Origin: Bacteroidota bacterium
Lineage (GTDB): Bacteria > Bacteroidota > Ignavibacteria > Ignavibacteriales > Ignavibacteriaceae
Reading direction: 5' to 3'
Length of the DNA stretch: 64,000 bases
NCBI GenBank assembly: GCA_022573715.1
Contig: JACZTL010000001.1
Span: 186,001-250,000, forward strand
Made by a program: the position numbers and the translations under genes. This document shows positions 44,890 to 51,494 of the stretch, piece by piece. The notes beneath the pieces were generated by a model, which ran no database searches, was not told the origin of the DNA, and saw only the letters and a list, made by a program, of their open reading frames with translations. Position 1 is the first letter of the stretch. The number at the start of each line of letters is the position of its first letter.

Positions 44890-45444
44890 CTATCGCTTTA
44901 TTACTTTTAATTTAAAATAAACTTCCTCGGGTGAGAAAACACCGGCAAAAAATCTTTCGTAAATAACAGGCTCAATGTTTACAATATAATCCATCCAACT
45001 AAGTGCCGAAAAATTAGATGTAATGAATTTTTTCTCTATAATTTCAAATTGAGCTTTACCTTCATAGTTGGTTCGGTGGTCTAATTTCCATTTTTCGTAA
45101 AATTTTAGTTCTCGGTTTCCAATAAATTCGTAATTATCAAAAGTCCTGATTGAAAAAGGAATTTTGTGGTCGGGTTCTCCAAAGTACTTTGTATTTAAAA
45201 AGAAAGGGGCATAAACTATTATTATTCCGTCAGGTTTAGCTATTCTGTAAAGTTCGGAAACAGTATTGTGGAAATTATCCAAATGCTCTAAAATATGAGA
45301 TGCATAAATTTCGTCAAATGTGTTTTCTTCAAAAGGATAGGGAAATTTATTTAAATCGTGAATTTGGTTTCCTCCGTAATCTACAACATCCAAATTTACA
45401 TAACCTTCTTTTAGATCTTTACCGCAGCCGATGTTTAGTTTCAT
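44890..45444 (-). CDS. Class I SAM-dependent methyltransferase, copy A
   Basis: This 184-residue Rossmann methyltransferase has motif I KLNIGCGKDLKEGYVNLDVVD, the acidic YASHILEHLDNF loop, and RIAKPDGIIIVYAPFF. I start it at ATG 45444, which gives the motif directly at the N-terminus; an upstream in-frame extension reads through the terminator region and is unlikely to be protein. The nearest relatives act on sugars or glycan lipids, but no substrate is fixed. It differs from copy B at only about four residues, so duplication is recent or kept uniform by gene conversion. Confidence 0.82.
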   Translation of the reverse strand: MKLNIGCGKDLKEGYVNLDVVDYGGNQIHDLNKFPYPFEENTFDEIYASHILEHLDNFHNTVSELYRIAKPDGIIIVYAPFFLNTKYFGEPDHKIPFSIRTFDNYEFIGNRELKFYEKWKLDHRTNYEGKAQFEIIEKKFITSNFSALSWMDYIVNIEPVIYERFFAGVFSPEEVYFKLKVIKR

Positions 45445-45518
45445 TTTGTAATTATATGTTTGTTCTTGAAACTTAAAGTTAAAATAAATACAGATAATAA
45501 AAAAACTATACCAAAACA

Positions 45519-45551
45519 AAAAACCCGATTTCTTCAAAAAATCGGGTTTTT
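45519..45551 (-). terminator. Rho-independent terminator after T9SS protein B
   Basis: The hairpin AAAAACCCGATTT...AAATCGGGTTTTT matches the one at 41349 base for base, including the loop. It lies between the end of propeller gene B and the start of methyltransferase A. Confidence 0.88.
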
Positions 45552-45631
45552 CTACACAACACTAATGTCAAAAAGCTTATTTATCATTACGACATTTGTC
45601 GTTATTTCATTAATACTTGTCCGCCGTAGTA

Positions 45632-48451
45632 TTAACGAAGGAGGATCATTTTCTTAGTCTGTACAAAATTATCCGCACGCCCCGGCGTGTAAACTTGCAA
45701 TCTGTAGAAATAAACACCGCTCGATAATCCGCCTGTGGCGGATGAAGCATTAAAGTTTATGGTATGATTGCCAGCAGAAAATTCTTTATTAACTATATCT
45801 TTTACCTTCCTTCCCAAAGCATCAAACAATGTTAATTGTACATTGCCTGTTTGCGGCAAAGAGAATTTAATTGTTGTTGAAGGATTAAAAGGATTGGGGT
45901 AGTTTTGAGAAAGCGTATAGTTAGCTGGAATGCCCAATTCATCCTCTACAGAAACAAGTGTCTGTTTTGCACTATAAATACCGGCTCCGTGAGTTGCCAC
46001 AACCACCAATCCATCAGAGTCTCTAGTTTTGACCATTGGGCTTACAACATTCCCAATAGTAGTAGAACCTTCCTGCGCCCAAACAGTTGATGTTCCGTCT
46101 ATATCAGAAGTTGAATACAAACCTGTACTTGTAGCAACATAAAAAATTGTATTATTTGGATCAAAATCACTTACCGAGATCCATCTTACTGAAGGACCGT
46201 TTCCTGAACCATCGGCATTTTCTTCTAAATTTCCGCTTATATCACTCCAGGTTGTTCCACCGTTATCTGAAGACCAAATACTTTTAATGCTATAGTTAGA
46301 AAAAACAACAATCATATTGACACCGGCATCGTCTACAGCTATACAATTTACATAACCTGTTGGTAGTCCTTTACCTGTACTTATATCTGTTGCTGTAGGG
46401 TTGCCTGTGTTTGCCCCTGTAATTTTAAGTATTTTACCGTTACTACCACCTACAAATAATATGTTTGCAGGAGACTTTGTAACAGCTAATGCTGAAACTG
46501 ATCCGCCTGTGGTAGCATTAGTTAATACATTCCAAGTAGGTGTCCCTGACCCTCCCCCAACATCATTACTTCTAAGTACACTATCGCCTTGAGCAAAATA
46601 CATAATATTATTATCATTTCGGTCTAATATAAATGGATTAACAAATGCAAATTGACCGGTATAAGGTGGCTGTATGAAATCACCAAATCCGTTTTGAAGT
46701 ACACCTGCTGAATTATATATATGTCTAAATAGCCAACCTCTCTGGGCTTCTATATAAATTGTGTATTCATTTGCACCCGTTTTTCTAACAGCAGCAAAAG
46801 CGCCGTCACCGCCGTGATTCCAATCAACCCAATCTGTGTTAAAATCAGTTGAAAATGTTATATAGTTTCCGTTATCCTGCATTCCGCCTGCAATAACCGG
46901 ATCTCCAGAAGTTGTTGGATCTATATCAATTGCATAAAATTGTGAAGTAACATACCCTCTGTTGCCATCATCCCAGACAACATTTGCAGCAGTTATATCA
47001 TCAGTCAAACTTATTCCTCCGTCGCTACCTGATATTGCTGCATTTGGTATTTGGCTGCTACCAAAAACAAACGAGTGTTGGTCGGGATGATGGTTTGCAT
47101 ATTGAGTTATATTATTAACAATTGCATATCCTCCAATCCAGTGTGTCCCTGAGTTTGCTCCGGAGTTTGAAGGAATTGCTGTAGAAAAACCATCCGTAGT
47201 TCTATATAAATTTGTCCCGCCAAAAACAACAAAATCTGGGTCATCAGATTTCACTTTAAGTAACATATTATAAGAACCTTGAACATCTACACCTGCAACA
47301 TCACCAGCAGGTGCAGGTAAATTTGCAGTAAAATTTTCCCAAGTTCCGCCTGAACCTGAACCGTCACCTGAAACATATGTGTATTTCCAAAGCTGGGTAC
47401 CTGTTGCACCTGCATTAGTATATACCCAAAAATAAACAACATCTTCATTTGAAGGAGCAATTGCTATAACATTACGGCCATATACTGTAGGAAAACCTGT
47501 TGGTGTAATGATTGTCCAGGTAACACCATCATCCGGTGAACGTGAAATACCTGCATCATCTACACCGGATGGAACAGTTGCATATATAACACCGGTGCTC
47601 GTTATTTGTACATCAGACATAGTGTTATTACTAATAGTACTTAGGTTAGTAACCCAACTCGTACCACCATTTTGACTTCTTTGTATTCCATTTATTGCTG
47701 CAGCAAAAACAGCACCCGTGGCTTTATTAACAGCAATATTATTAATATATCTCCATTGATTACTAAAAGTTTGAACTTTACCATCAGAAGTTGAGGGTAA
47801 CAATGTCCAGGTTTCACCGTTATCAGTAGACTTATAAATACCATCACCTCTAAATGGTGCTCCATCAGCACCAGCAGAGCCTCCTTGTGCTTCACCTGTG
47901 CCAACATACCAGGTATCTTCATTACCAAGCCTTGTATCCTGGGCAATACATGTTATACTATGTATTGAATCAGGTGAAAGTTTATTAACCCATGTATCAC
48001 CGGCATCTGTTGATTTATAAATACCGCCTGAAGCACCGCCGGCAATAATTATTACTGTATTGGCATTAAAATGTGTGAGATCATTTGTCCTAACATCAAC
48101 AGCTAAAGCTCTGGTTCTTCCGCCCCTGTTAATCGGTCCTCTTTTGCTCCAGGTTAATGTGTTTATTCCTTTACCTTTTGCCAGATTAATGTTCTCGACT
48201 TTAGGTAAGGTGGAAGCAAACTTCAATTCTTTCTGTCTGATGTTTTCCGGTATCTTACCCGTTGCCGGATCTGCAAGCATTTTTCTTTCAAATTCTATTC
48301 TTCCATAAGGATCATCGGCTATTGCGATTGAGGCTTTGGCAAATACTTGTTTTTGAACTACTGTAGTTTTACTTGTATTATTTAAAAGAAAAGCTGCAGC
48401 ACCCATAATCAAAATGATTACAGGTATAAAAAGTAGATTCTTTTTATGCAT
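45632..48451 (-). CDS. T9SS-secreted beta-propeller (BNR/VPS10-like repeat) protein, copy B
   Basis: This 939-residue paralogue of copy A has a signal anchor, a propeller rich in GGIYKSTDAGDTW, DGIYKSTDNGETW and GISRSPDDGVTW repeats, and the same type A sorting domain. The sorting domain and downstream DNA are almost identical to copy A, whereas the propeller is strongly diverged, with only scattered conservation such as GGRTRALAVDVR, HHPDQHSF and GPSVR. This suggests that the ends are kept uniform while the binding surface varies. Function is unknown; ligand binding or a proteolysis-linked surface role is possible. Confidence 0.88.
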   Translation of the reverse strand: MHKKNLLFIPVIILIMGAAAFLLNNTSKTTVVQKQVFAKASIAIADDPYGRIEFERKMLADPATGKIPENIRQKELKFASTLPKVENINLAKGKGINTLTWSKRGPINRGGRTRALAVDVRTNDLTHFNANTVIIIAGGASGGIYKSTDAGDTWVNKLSPDSIHSITCIAQDTRLGNEDTWYVGTGEAQGGSAGADGAPFRGDGIYKSTDNGETWTLLPSTSDGKVQTFSNQWRYINNIAVNKATGAVFAAAINGIQRSQNGGTSWVTNLSTISNNTMSDVQITSTGVIYATVPSGVDDAGISRSPDDGVTWTIITPTGFPTVYGRNVIAIAPSNEDVVYFWVYTNAGATGTQLWKYTYVSGDGSGSGGTWENFTANLPAPAGDVAGVDVQGSYNMLLKVKSDDPDFVVFGGTNLYRTTDGFSTAIPSNSGANSGTHWIGGYAIVNNITQYANHHPDQHSFVFGSSQIPNAAISGSDGGISLTDDITAANVVWDDGNRGYVTSQFYAIDIDPTTSGDPVIAGGMQDNGNYITFSTDFNTDWVDWNHGGDGAFAAVRKTGANEYTIYIEAQRGWLFRHIYNSAGVLQNGFGDFIQPPYTGQFAFVNPFILDRNDNNIMYFAQGDSVLRSNDVGGGSGTPTWNVLTNATTGGSVSALAVTKSPANILFVGGSNGKILKITGANTGNPTATDISTGKGLPTGYVNCIAVDDAGVNMIVVFSNYSIKSIWSSDNGGTTWSDISGNLEENADGSGNGPSVRWISVSDFDPNNTIFYVATSTGLYSTSDIDGTSTVWAQEGSTTIGNVVSPMVKTRDSDGLVVVATHGAGIYSAKQTLVSVEDELGIPANYTLSQNYPNPFNPSTTIKFSLPQTGNVQLTLFDALGRKVKDIVNKEFSAGNHTINFNASSATGGLSSGVYFYRLQVYTPGRADNFVQTKKMILLR
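45727..45743. repeat. GC-rich palindrome inside the T9SS sorting domain of copy B
   Basis: This is identical to the palindrome at 41557 and in the same position of the sorting domain, so the insertion predates the duplication or was copied by gene conversion. Confidence 0.7.
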
Positions 48452-48486
48452 AATTATATCCTTGATTTATTATTAATTATTTAATT

Positions 48487-48945
48487 TCATTTTAATGTAT
48501 AACCATAAACTTGATAATTCGGTAAAGTTTTATCTATATTTTCTATATGTGATACTAATGCGGTAAATTCTTGTCCTTCTTTTAATCCGGGATAAGAATC
48601 TTCCATATTAGGGAACAACTCTTTGGAAGTAGGGGCTAATGTAAATTGGAACTTAATTTTTATTTCTGAATTAATTGTAAGAGAAGGAAAGCCTGCACCG
48701 TATTCTGCACCTTTAACCTTAACCATTGCTATACAAGGTGCTTTAGAGCATGGGTCATTTGAATCTTTATTTTCTGCTACGGATTCAATTTTTGTTATTT
48801 CACCATTAATTCTGGCGTGTCCGGGGGGAATTTTACTTATTATCTTTTGAGGAGGTATTTTTTCTTTTTTGATTGTACTGCACCCTGTATATAATACAGT
48901 CACAGAAAATATTAATAGAATCAAATAAAAAGTTTTTAGTTTCAT
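48487..48945 (-). CDS. Small lipoprotein of the duplicated module, copy B
   Basis: The 152-residue product starts at ATG 48945 after an AGGTGA ribosome site; a GTG four codons upstream overlaps this site. The leader (YLILLIFSVTVLYTGCSTIK) is close to that of copy A and ends in a lipobox Cys near residue 22. The mature domain differs from copy A, with a GHARINGEITKIES strand, a DPCSKAPCIAMVKVKG hairpin with two cysteines, and a longer C-terminus. No named family is recognised. It keeps the same place in the module, between methyltransferase and propeller. Confidence 0.7.
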   Translation of the reverse strand: MKLKTFYLILLIFSVTVLYTGCSTIKKEKIPPQKIISKIPPGHARINGEITKIESVAENKDSNDPCSKAPCIAMVKVKGAEYGAGFPSLTINSEIKIKFQFTLAPTSKELFPNMEDSYPGLKEGQEFTALVSHIENIDKTLPNYQVYGYTLK

Positions 48946-49082
48946 ATTATCAATCACCTAAGAATATAATTTAAATATGAATTTATGTCTGAAAGAAACA
49001 ATTAATAATTAGGATTAACTTTTGCTTCTTGAAAATGTAGATAGAAACTAATAAAATATTGTTTTTAATGCAATAAAAAAAT

Positions 49083-49637
49083 CTACTGCTTTATTACTTT
49101 TAATTTAAAATAAACTTCTTCTGGTGAGAAAATACCTGCAAAAAATCTTTCGTAAATAACAGGCTCAATGTTTACAATATAATCCATCCAACTAAGTGCC
49201 GAAAAATGAGATGTAATGAATTTTTTCTCGATAATTTCAAATTGAGCTTTACCTTCATAGTTGGTTCGGTGGTCTAATTTCCATTTTTCGTAAAATTTTA
49301 GTTCCCGGTTTCCAATAAATTCGTAATTATCAAAAGTCCTGATTGAAAAAGGAATTTTGTGGTCGGGTTCTCCAAAGTACTTTGTATTTAAAAAGAAAGG
49401 GGCATAAACTATTATTATTCCGTTAGGTTTAGCTATTCTGTAAAGTTCGGAAACAGTATTGTGGAAATTATCCAAATGCTCTAAAATATGAGATGCATAA
49501 ATTTCGTCAAAAGTGTTTTCTTCAAAAGGATAGGGAAATTTATTTAAATCATGAATTTGGTTTCCTCCGTAATCTACAACATCCAAATTTACATAACCTT
49601 CTTTTAGATCTTTACCGCAGCCGATGTTTAGTTTCAT
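49083..49637 (-). CDS. Class I SAM-dependent methyltransferase, copy B
   Basis: This 184-residue protein is nearly identical to copy A: I see Asp to Asn in the KPxG segment, Asn to His in TSxFSA, Val to Ile in FAGxFS, and a different last residue. Motif I (LNIGCGKDL) and the post-I acidic loop are intact, so both copies should be active. The start at ATG 49637 mirrors copy A. The 3' flanks of the two copies also match over about 50 bases. It is the first gene after the terminator that follows rlpA. Confidence 0.82.
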   Translation of the reverse strand: MKLNIGCGKDLKEGYVNLDVVDYGGNQIHDLNKFPYPFEENTFDEIYASHILEHLDNFHNTVSELYRIAKPNGIIIVYAPFFLNTKYFGEPDHKIPFSIRTFDNYEFIGNRELKFYEKWKLDHRTNYEGKAQFEIIEKKFITSHFSALSWMDYIVNIEPVIYERFFAGIFSPEEVYFKLKVIKQ

Positions 49638-49710
49638 TTTGTAATTATATGTTTGTTCTTGAAACTTAAAGTTAAAATAAATACAGATAATAAAAAAACT
49701 ATACCAAAAC

Positions 49711-49743
49711 AAAAAACCCGATTTCTTTAAGAAATCGGGTTTT
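49711..49743 (-). terminator. Rho-independent terminator after rlpA
   Basis: An AAAAACCCGATTTCTT-type left arm pairs with AAGAAATCGGGTTTTT. The stem is the same as at 41349 and 45519 but the loop differs (TTAA in place of TTCAAA), which extends the stem. It is the third copy of this terminator at a module border. Confidence 0.88.
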
Positions 49744-49766
49744 TATTATTAGATGGAGATGTAAAA

Positions 49767-50255
49767 TTAAAACATTACCGGTGAATTTATCTCATTAAAA
49801 TGTATTTCTTCTATTTTAACTTTTATTACTCCTCTTGGTATCATACCCAAAGCTAAAGCAGATGCTTTTGAAAGATCGATGCTTCGTCCTTCAATATATG
49901 GACCTCTGTCATTAATCCTTACAATTACTTCTTTACCGTTTTTTAAATTAGTAACTCTTAGGTAAGTGCCGAATTTCATCGATTTGTGAGCAGCAGTAAA
50001 TGACATTTGATCATAAATCTCCCCGTTTGCCGTAAGACGACCGTGAAATTTTGGACCGTACCAAGATGCAGTCCATATCCCTAATTTAAAATAATTCGGT
50101 TCAACTGAAATATCAGATTTTGTATTTGAAATAAGACCATTGTTTTCAATAATGATACGGGTAACAAAATCCGGGGTAGTTGAAAGACCGGAAAATTTAA
50201 ACCCCCCTGCAGCAAATAATACAATTATTATCAGAATTTTTATAAATCCTTTCAA
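49767..50255 (-). CDS. rlpA: RlpA-like septal ring lytic transglycosylase / double-psi beta-barrel protein
   Basis: The 162-residue exported protein has an N-terminal hydrophobic segment ([16 protein letters not shown]) and a single DPBB domain: [31 protein letters not shown], with [39 protein letters not shown], in which the catalytic-type Asp and Glu of RlpA can be placed. E. coli-type RlpA also has a SPOR domain; it is absent here, as in many short family members. The start is TTG at 50255 with AGAGG upstream. It stands before the module terminators but is not part of the duplication. Confidence 0.85.
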   Translation of the reverse strand: MKGFIKILIIIVLFAAGGFKFSGLSTTPDFVTRIIIENNGLISNTKSDISVEPNYFKLGIWTASWYGPKFHGRLTANGEIYDQMSFTAAHKSMKFGTYLRVTNLKNGKEVIVRINDRGPYIEGRSIDLSKASALALGMIPRGVIKVKIEEIHFNEINSPVMF

Positions 50256-50697
50256 AAAATTGCCTCTTTGGTTGTTATAAAATAATCTTACACTTTAAAA
50301 TTATCTCCATTATAACAGTTCGGCAATAGAATCTACAGAAAATAAGCTGTATTTAGCAATATACAAATATCCGACTATTCTAGTTTTTTGGTCGAAAATT
50401 AACTTTTTTTATTTGATTTTATTATGAAAACAGTGTTTCTATTTGTTTTATAATTGATTATGATTTTTCTCTCAACTTTATTCTATATAAATTGATGTAA
50501 CTTGTAAAATACAAAAAGTATTTGAGGTTAGTTAAACTTAGGTTTTAAAAATTTAATTTAATGGGTTAAATTGTAGAGATATTTTCCCAAAAGGATGGCT
50601 ATGCTATAAGAATAAATTAAAAAAAACAGACCTACATAATTATTAAACTTTGATATATCTATTGATATTTTTTTTAATAACTTATATTAATTGTCGC
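50256..50697. other. AT-rich intergenic stretch without a recognised gene
   Basis: These 440 bases upstream of rlpA and of the tRNA locus contain no ORF or RNA gene I can support. The promoter of rlpA must lie here on the minus strand. The only GC-rich feature is the palindrome that begins at 50698. Confidence 0.5.
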
Positions 50698-50715
50698 ATC
50701 CGTCAGCTGACGGAT
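50698..50715. repeat. Perfect 18-base palindrome upstream of the tRNA promoter
   Basis: ATCCGTCAG-CTGACGGAT is an exact palindrome in very AT-rich DNA. It resembles the TCCGCC family with C to T changes in both arms. Confidence 0.65.
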
Positions 50716-50747
50716 TGAAATTGCGGGTTTAATTCACTGTATATAAT

Positions 50748-50776
50748 TTGACAAGAGTACGTTTAATATATATATT
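50748..50776 (+). promoter_or_regulatory. Strong sigma-70-type promoter of the tRNA-fMet locus
   Basis: A perfect TTGACA (50748-50753), a 17-base spacer and TATATT (50771-50776) precede the damaged and intact tRNA-fMet copies. Consensus spacing and position directly before stable-RNA sequence make this the best promoter in the window. Confidence 0.7.
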
Positions 50777-50804
50777 TCAAACCTAAATTTTACATAGTGG
50801 GTCC

Positions 50805-50829
50805 GTCATTGAAGCAAAACTTCATTGAC
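50805..50829. repeat. Palindrome in the 5' part of the broken tRNA
   Basis: GTCATTGAAG and CTTCATTGAC form a 10-base stem with one mismatch and a CAAAA loop. It is preceded by TCC, giving a TCCGTC start like the palindrome at 50698. Confidence 0.55.
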
Positions 50830-50869
50830 AAGATAAAGTGGAGCAATAAATAAAAGCGAGTCGGGTTTA

Positions 50870-50884
50870 TCCGCCGTAGGTGGA
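50870..50884. repeat. TCCGCC palindrome in the anticodon region of the broken tRNA
   Basis: TCCGCC-GTA-GGTGGA, a 6-base stem with one G-T pair, lies exactly between sequences that match the anticodon stem and loop of the intact tRNA. Confidence 0.65.
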
Positions 50885-50936
50885 CTCATAATTCGACATA
50901 AAATAGAAATTTAGTTCTTTATAAAATAATTTACAT

Positions 50937-50997
<61 letters not shown>

Positions 50998-51009
<12 letters not shown>

Positions 51010-51027
51010 CTAAATAAAATCCGGCAT
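50998..51027 (+). repeat. Direct repeat, left copy (tRNA 3' end plus terminator start)
   Basis: The 30 bases beginning CAGCCCCCGCTAC and ending TCCGGCAT recur exactly at 51333-51362, so the GIY-YIG gene is bracketed by copies of the tRNA 3' end. Confidence 0.85.
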
Positions 51028-51039
51028 ATACCGGATTTT
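51016..51039 (+). terminator. Rho-independent terminator after tRNA-fMet
   Basis: AAAATCCGG pairs with CCGGATTTT around CATATA; the T-run is part of the stem. It closes the tRNA transcript before the GIY-YIG gene. Confidence 0.85.
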
Positions 51040-51051
51040 ATTATTTTAAAT

Positions 51052-51303
51052 ATGAAATCTTTTACAGTATATGTTATTAAAAGTAGAGAAGGTTTTCATT
51101 ACACCGGTATGACTGAAAACCTTCCTCTAAGAATAAAACAACACAACAATAAAGAACTTTCTTTCTGGACTAAAAGAGGTTCAGTTTGGAAACTAGTCTA
51201 TAAAGAAAAGTTCTATACAAAAAAAGAAGCGTTGAAAAGAGAAAAGTGGTTTAAGTCAGGTGTTGGTAGAGAATTCCTAAAAAATAATGTTAATGAATAT
51301 TAA
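51052..51303 (+). CDS. GIY-YIG nuclease family protein flanked by tRNA 3'-end repeats
   Basis: This 83-residue single GIY-YIG domain has FTVYVIKSREGFHYTGMTENLPLR (the GIY...YIG equivalents are YVI...YTG), the catalytic Arg in LRIKQHNNKE, and the Glu in EALKREKWFKSG. I start it at ATG 51052; an upstream in-frame extension would be translation of the tRNA 3' end. Such short nucleases are often called UvrC-like or YhbQ-like. The bracketing by two copies of the tRNA end and terminator suggests that it entered as a cassette, like homing-type nucleases. No clear ribosome site is seen. DNA cleavage activity is inferred only. Confidence 0.85.
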   Translation: MKSFTVYVIKSREGFHYTGMTENLPLRIKQHNNKELSFWTKRGSVWKLVYKEKFYTKKEALKREKWFKSGVGREFLKNNVNEY

Positions 51304-51306
51304 TTA

Positions 51307-51344
51307 TTGCTGGTTCAATCCGCCGTGGCGGACAGCCCCCGCTA
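51307..51344 (+). pseudogene. tRNA-fMet 3' remnant split by a palindrome
   Basis: TTGCTGGTTCAA matches the T-arm of the intact tRNA (one difference, and a better T-stem), and CAGCCCCCGCTA matches its 3' end. Between them the tRNA bases GTC are replaced by TCCGCCGTGGCGGA. The remnant begins three bases after the GIY-YIG stop codon. Confidence 0.75.
51319..51332. repeat. TCCGCC palindrome inside the tRNA remnant
   Basis: TCCGCCGTGGCGGA has 6-base perfect arms around GT. Its borders are sharp because the flanking tRNA sequence is intact on both sides. Confidence 0.75.
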
Positions 51345-51362
51345 CTAAATAAAATCCGGCAT
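51333..51362 (+). repeat. Direct repeat, right copy (tRNA 3' end plus terminator start)
   Basis: This is an exact copy of 50998-51027, offset by 335 bases. The sequence diverges only in the terminator loop. Confidence 0.85.
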
Positions 51363-51375
51363 TTGCCGGATTTTT
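51351..51375 (+). terminator. Rho-independent terminator after the GIY-YIG gene and tRNA remnant
   Basis: AAAATCCGGC pairs with GCCGGATTTT around an ATTT loop, followed by a further T. It is a variant of the terminator at 51016. Confidence 0.88.
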
Positions 51376-51494
51376 AATATCCACTATTTGTGTAAAAAAC
51401 ATCCTTTTTATTTGTACTTACACAATCTTTTCTCAATATTTAAAATATTAATTAAATCTTTTATAGATAGATATTTACTTTCTTAGGAGAAGTT

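Larger units (their letters stand above)
50796..50921 (+). pseudogene. Broken tRNA-fMet copy with two palindromic insertions
   Basis: Aligned with the intact gene downstream, this copy shares the TTTACAT 5' flank, GTGGAGCAAT (50838-50847, D-arm), GTCGGG (50860-50865, anticodon stem) and CTCATAA (50885-50891, anticodon loop). Between 50801 and 50837 an imperfect hairpin GTCATTGAAG...CTTCATTGAC interrupts the acceptor/D region. At 50866-50884 a TCCGCC-GTA-GGTGGA palindrome interrupts the anticodon stem-loop. The T-arm is barely recognisable and the right-hand end is approximate. It cannot fold as a tRNA. It lies directly after the promoter, so it probably was the first of two tandem tRNA-fMet genes. 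Confidence 0.65.

Noticed and set aside
45445-45537. Longer N-terminus of the methyltransferase copies
   Set aside because: The extension starts within the terminator hairpin, and motif I already begins at the later ATG.
41349-49743. Assembly artefact as the cause of the duplicated module
   Set aside because: The propeller and lipoprotein genes are strongly diverged between copies, which a misassembly would not produce.
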